64,000 bases of DNA from Congregibacter brevis (GTDB lineage Bacteria > Pseudomonadota > Gammaproteobacteria > Pseudomonadales > Halieaceae): positions 1,488,001 to 1,552,000 of the forward strand of contig NZ_CP136865.1 of NCBI RefSeq assembly GCF_045689245.1, written 5' to 3'. Position numbers and translations under genes: made by a program. This document shows, in pieces, positions 61,797 to 64,000 of the stretch. The notes under the pieces are model-generated. The model was not told where the DNA came from and did not search any database. It saw only the letters and a list, made by a program, of their open reading frames with translations. Numbering within the stretch: the first letter of the stretch is position 1; every line of letters begins with the position of its first letter.

Positions 61797-64000
61797 ATGT
61801 TAGCGTCCTCGCGTTTTTTTCAATTTCTTATAGAGCACCCCAAGCGGTGCCTGTTACCGCTGGTGCTTTTGTTACTGGCGTCGCTTTTTGGGTTAAAGGA
61901 CCTTGCTAAAGACACTCGCTCTGATGCCTTTCTCGCACCTGATAACCCAGCCCTTTTGTATCGCGACGTCATCCGCGAGCAGTTCGGCTTATCCGATCCC
62001 ATGCTCATCGCGCTGGTCGCTGATGGCCCTAATGGCGTTTACCGGCCGGACATTCTGCAGGTCATAGCGTCGCTGACCGATGCCGTTGATGAACTATCCA
62101 ATGTCGATGCAAGCAATACCCTGAGTCTCGCCACGGAATCACTGATCACCGGCACCTACTCGGGTATCGAGGTGGTACCGCTATTGGACCCGTTGCCGGA
62201 GTCCCAGGATCAGGCTAATGAGGTGCGCGCTCAGGTCGAGGATTTTCCGCTATTCTTGGGTACGCTCGTCGCCGAGGATGGTTCCGCGGCACTAATCGTG
62301 GTGCAACTGATCGACGAGGTTTTGGCAGAGCAGACCTATCGCGAGATGCTGGCGCTGCTTGCTGAGTTTGACCTGCCGGAAGGCGTGACTGCGCACGTCG
62401 CTGGCGAGGGCGCTATTGCCGGCTATCTTGGCACGTACATCGACGCCGACGCCCAGCGCTTGAATCCCTTGGCGGGGCTGATCATCGTGCTCATGATTAT
62501 CCTGGCCTTTCGGCGTTTGGCGCCGGCACTGCTTGCGGTGATGATGATTATCGCGTCGGTGAGTGTGGCCCTGGGCAGCATGGCGGCGCTGGGGATTCCT
62601 TTCTACGTGATTACCAATGCGCTGCCGGTCATTCTCATCGGGATCTCCGTGGCCGACACCATTCATATTTTCAGCCACTTTTACGAAGCGCAGTCCAAAG
62701 CCCCGCAGATACCCCGCAGCGAGCTTATCGTGTCGACCATGAGCGCCATGTGGCTTCCGGTGACTATTACCTCACTCACCACAGCTGCGGGATTTTTGGG
62801 TTTGTACTTTGCTGCTTACATGCCGCCCTTTAAGTATTTTGGTTTGTTTGCCGCATTGGGTGTGGCGGCGGCCTGGCTGTATTCCATCGTGGCCCTACCC
62901 ATATTGATGAGCGTGTTTCGTGTGCAGGTGGCCCAGCAATTTATCGACCGGCAGCGCGCCGGGACCCGAGACGGTTTGGCGGGCGTGATTCAGCGTTTGG
63001 GAACGCTGACGCTGAAATATCCACGAACCATGATTGTTGGCTTTGCGGCCGTGGGTGCTTTAGGAGCGTTTGCGGCTAGCAAGCTGGTCGTTGATGCGGA
63101 TCGTATCCGGCTATTCCACCCCGACGAGGCCATTGTTGTTGCCGATCAGGCGATTAATGAGCACCTCAATGGCACCAGCACCTTGGATATCGTGATTGAA
63201 ACGCCCGATGCCGAAGGCATTTACGACCCAGATGTACTCAAGCGGATGCAGGCGTTACAGAACTACGCGCTGACGCTCCCGCATGTCAAAGGTGCGTCGA
63301 GTATTGTGGATTATCTCAAGCAGATGAATCGCGTGCTCACGTCGGGGCAAAAAGACGATTATGTTTTGCCCCAGACTCGTGCAGAAGTGGCGCAGTATTT
63401 TTTGCTCTATAGCTTCTCTGCCGATCCGGATGACTTTGCCCAAGAGGTGGATTACGACTATCGCAGTGCCAATGTGCGCATCACCATGAATCACGGCGGC
63501 TATCGTCAAATCAAAGCGGTGTACGAGTCCTTGGATGCCTACATTGCCGAGTATTTTGATGAGGGTGTGAAGGCGACTATGAGCGGACGTGTGAGTTTGA
63601 ACTATCACTGGATTCGCAATATTGGCGATTCACATTTTCGGGGACTCCTCATTGCACTCTTGCTGGTCTGGCTGGTGGCAGCGGCGAGTTTCCGCTCTCT
63701 TTGGGCGGGGGGGTATACTCTGCTGCCGGTAATCGCCGCGGTATTGATCGTGTATGCGTTTATGGTTGTGCGCGGTCTGACTCTGGGAGTCGGTACCTCG
63801 ATGTTTGCCGCCGTGGCTATTGGTCTGGGTGTAGACTTTGCGATCCATACGCTGAGTCGCTTGCAGACGCTGCATCGGGTGTTGACATCGCTCAATGAAT
63901 CACCGGGGCGCGAGGCACAGAAACACGAGGAGATGTTTGTGCAGTTCTTTGTGACCACAGGTCGTGCTTTGTTGCTAAACGTACTGGCCGTTGCCTGTGG
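61797..64000 (+). CDS. RND/MMPL family exporter, 5' part (continues past window)
   Basis: An open frame from ATG 61797 to the window end, at least 734 residues, so the gene is incomplete. It shows the RND/MMPL layout: one N-terminal helix (about residues 18-32, PKRCLLPLVLLLLASLFGL), a large periplasmic loop (33-220), five or six helices (GLIIVLMIILAFRR, VILIGISVADTIHIFSHF, TSLTTAAGFLGLYFAAYMPP), a second large periplasmic domain, and the second helix bundle with LGVGTSMFAAVAIGLGVDFA at the end. The paired GISVADTIHI and GLGVDFAIHT segments hold the proton-relay Asp residues. Such proteins export lipids or hydrophobic small molecules. Next to an N-acyl amino acid synthase it could export that product. 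Confidence 0.9.
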   Translation, partial: MLASSRFFQFLIEHPKRCLLPLVLLLLASLFGLKDLAKDTRSDAFLAPDNPALLYRDVIREQFGLSDPMLIALVADGPNGVYRPDILQVIASLTDAVDELSNVDASNTLSLATESLITGTYSGIEVVPLLDPLPESQDQANEVRAQVEDFPLFLGTLVAEDGSAALIVVQLIDEVLAEQTYREMLALLAEFDLPEGVTAHVAGEGAIAGYLGTYIDADAQRLNPLAGLIIVLMIILAFRRLAPALLAVMMIIASVSVALGSMAALGIPFYVITNALPVILIGISVADTIHIFSHFYEAQSKAPQIPRSELIVSTMSAMWLPVTITSLTTAAGFLGLYFAAYMPPFKYFGLFAALGVAAAWLYSIVALPILMSVFRVQVAQQFIDRQRAGTRDGLAGVIQRLGTLTLKYPRTMIVGFAAVGALGAFAASKLVVDADRIRLFHPDEAIVVADQAINEHLNGTSTLDIVIETPDAEGIYDPDVLKRMQALQNYALTLPHVKGASSIVDYLKQMNRVLTSGQKDDYVLPQTRAEVAQYFLLYSFSADPDDFAQEVDYDYRSANVRITMNHGGYRQIKAVYESLDAYIAEYFDEGVKATMSGRVSLNYHWIRNIGDSHFRGLLIALLLVWLVAAASFRSLWAGGYTLLPVIAAVLIVYAFMVVRGLTLGVGTSMFAAVAIGLGVDFAIHTLSRLQTLHRVLTSLNESPGREAQKHEEMFVQFFVTTGRALLLNVLAVAC

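Noticed and set aside
1..64000. Mobile element, phage or CRISPR content
   Set aside because: No transposase, integrase, phage structural gene or regularly spaced repeat array was seen on either strand.

Overview
The window looks like chromosomal DNA of a marine gammaproteobacterium. The OM60/NOR5 (Halieaceae) group is my best guess, from moderate GC by eye, many lipoproteins and Tat-exported oxidoreductases, a TonB receptor, sodium symporters and an exosortase (XrtA/PEP-CTERM) locus. The assignment is inference. Gene density is high and no gene-free stretch exceeds about 300 bases. I see no rRNA, tRNA, CRISPR array, insertion sequence, integrase or phage gene.

Layout. 1-8.1 kb: the end of a flavin amine oxidase-like gene, a small Cys/His secreted protein plus TonB receptor, a secreted M14 carboxypeptidase, a small unknown gene behind a possible Fur box, an HDOD-GGDEF protein and a DUF4136 lipoprotein. 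8.2-14.6 kb: small-molecule redox and hydrolase genes (Tat-exported DAO-type oxidase, VOC protein, exported metallo-beta-lactamase-fold hydrolase, ABM protein), then an acyl-CoA dehydrogenase overlapping an APH-type kinase and a dgkA with no ordinary start codon. 14.6-20.6 kb, all minus strand: an M14 peptidase behind a chain of overlapping mini-ORFs, a DUF6515 protein, TM2 and MAPEG membrane proteins, an SDR, an AEC transporter and a nitronate monooxygenase. 20.9-31.1 kb: a collagen-tethered choice-of-anchor I lipoprotein, then a six-gene plus-strand operon (S45 acylase, sodium symporter, Gfo/Idh/MocA, aldo-keto reductase, TauD-like dioxygenase, alpha/beta hydrolase) that reads like an uncharacterised scavenging pathway. 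31.1-38.1 kb: oligopeptidase A, glycerol dehydrogenase, a His-rich barrel, and a PotD-like binding protein overlapping a membrane diguanylate cyclase, resembling a polyamine-sensing NspS/MbaA pair. 38.3-52.9 kb: mixed housekeeping and transport genes, including a zinc phospholipase C/P1-nuclease-like protein, a lipoprotein methyltransferase, an MFS gene with no ordinary start, an AGCS symporter, an ALDH, cytochrome c, small barrels and metY.

53.2-64.0 kb is an exosortase-associated locus: an EpsB-type sugar-phosphate transferase diverges from a protease, an LMW tyrosine phosphatase, an exosortase-associated acyltransferase (N-acyl amino acid synthase type), a vanillyl-alcohol-oxidase-type flavoenzyme, PrsT and an RND/MMPL exporter. 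The acyltransferase sits next to a flavoenzyme that keeps the phenolate-binding Tyr/Tyr/Arg set. This suggests a pathway making and oxidising an N-acyl-tyrosine-like lipid, and it is the most interesting hypothesis here. The exosortase gene and any PEP-CTERM substrate are not in the window.
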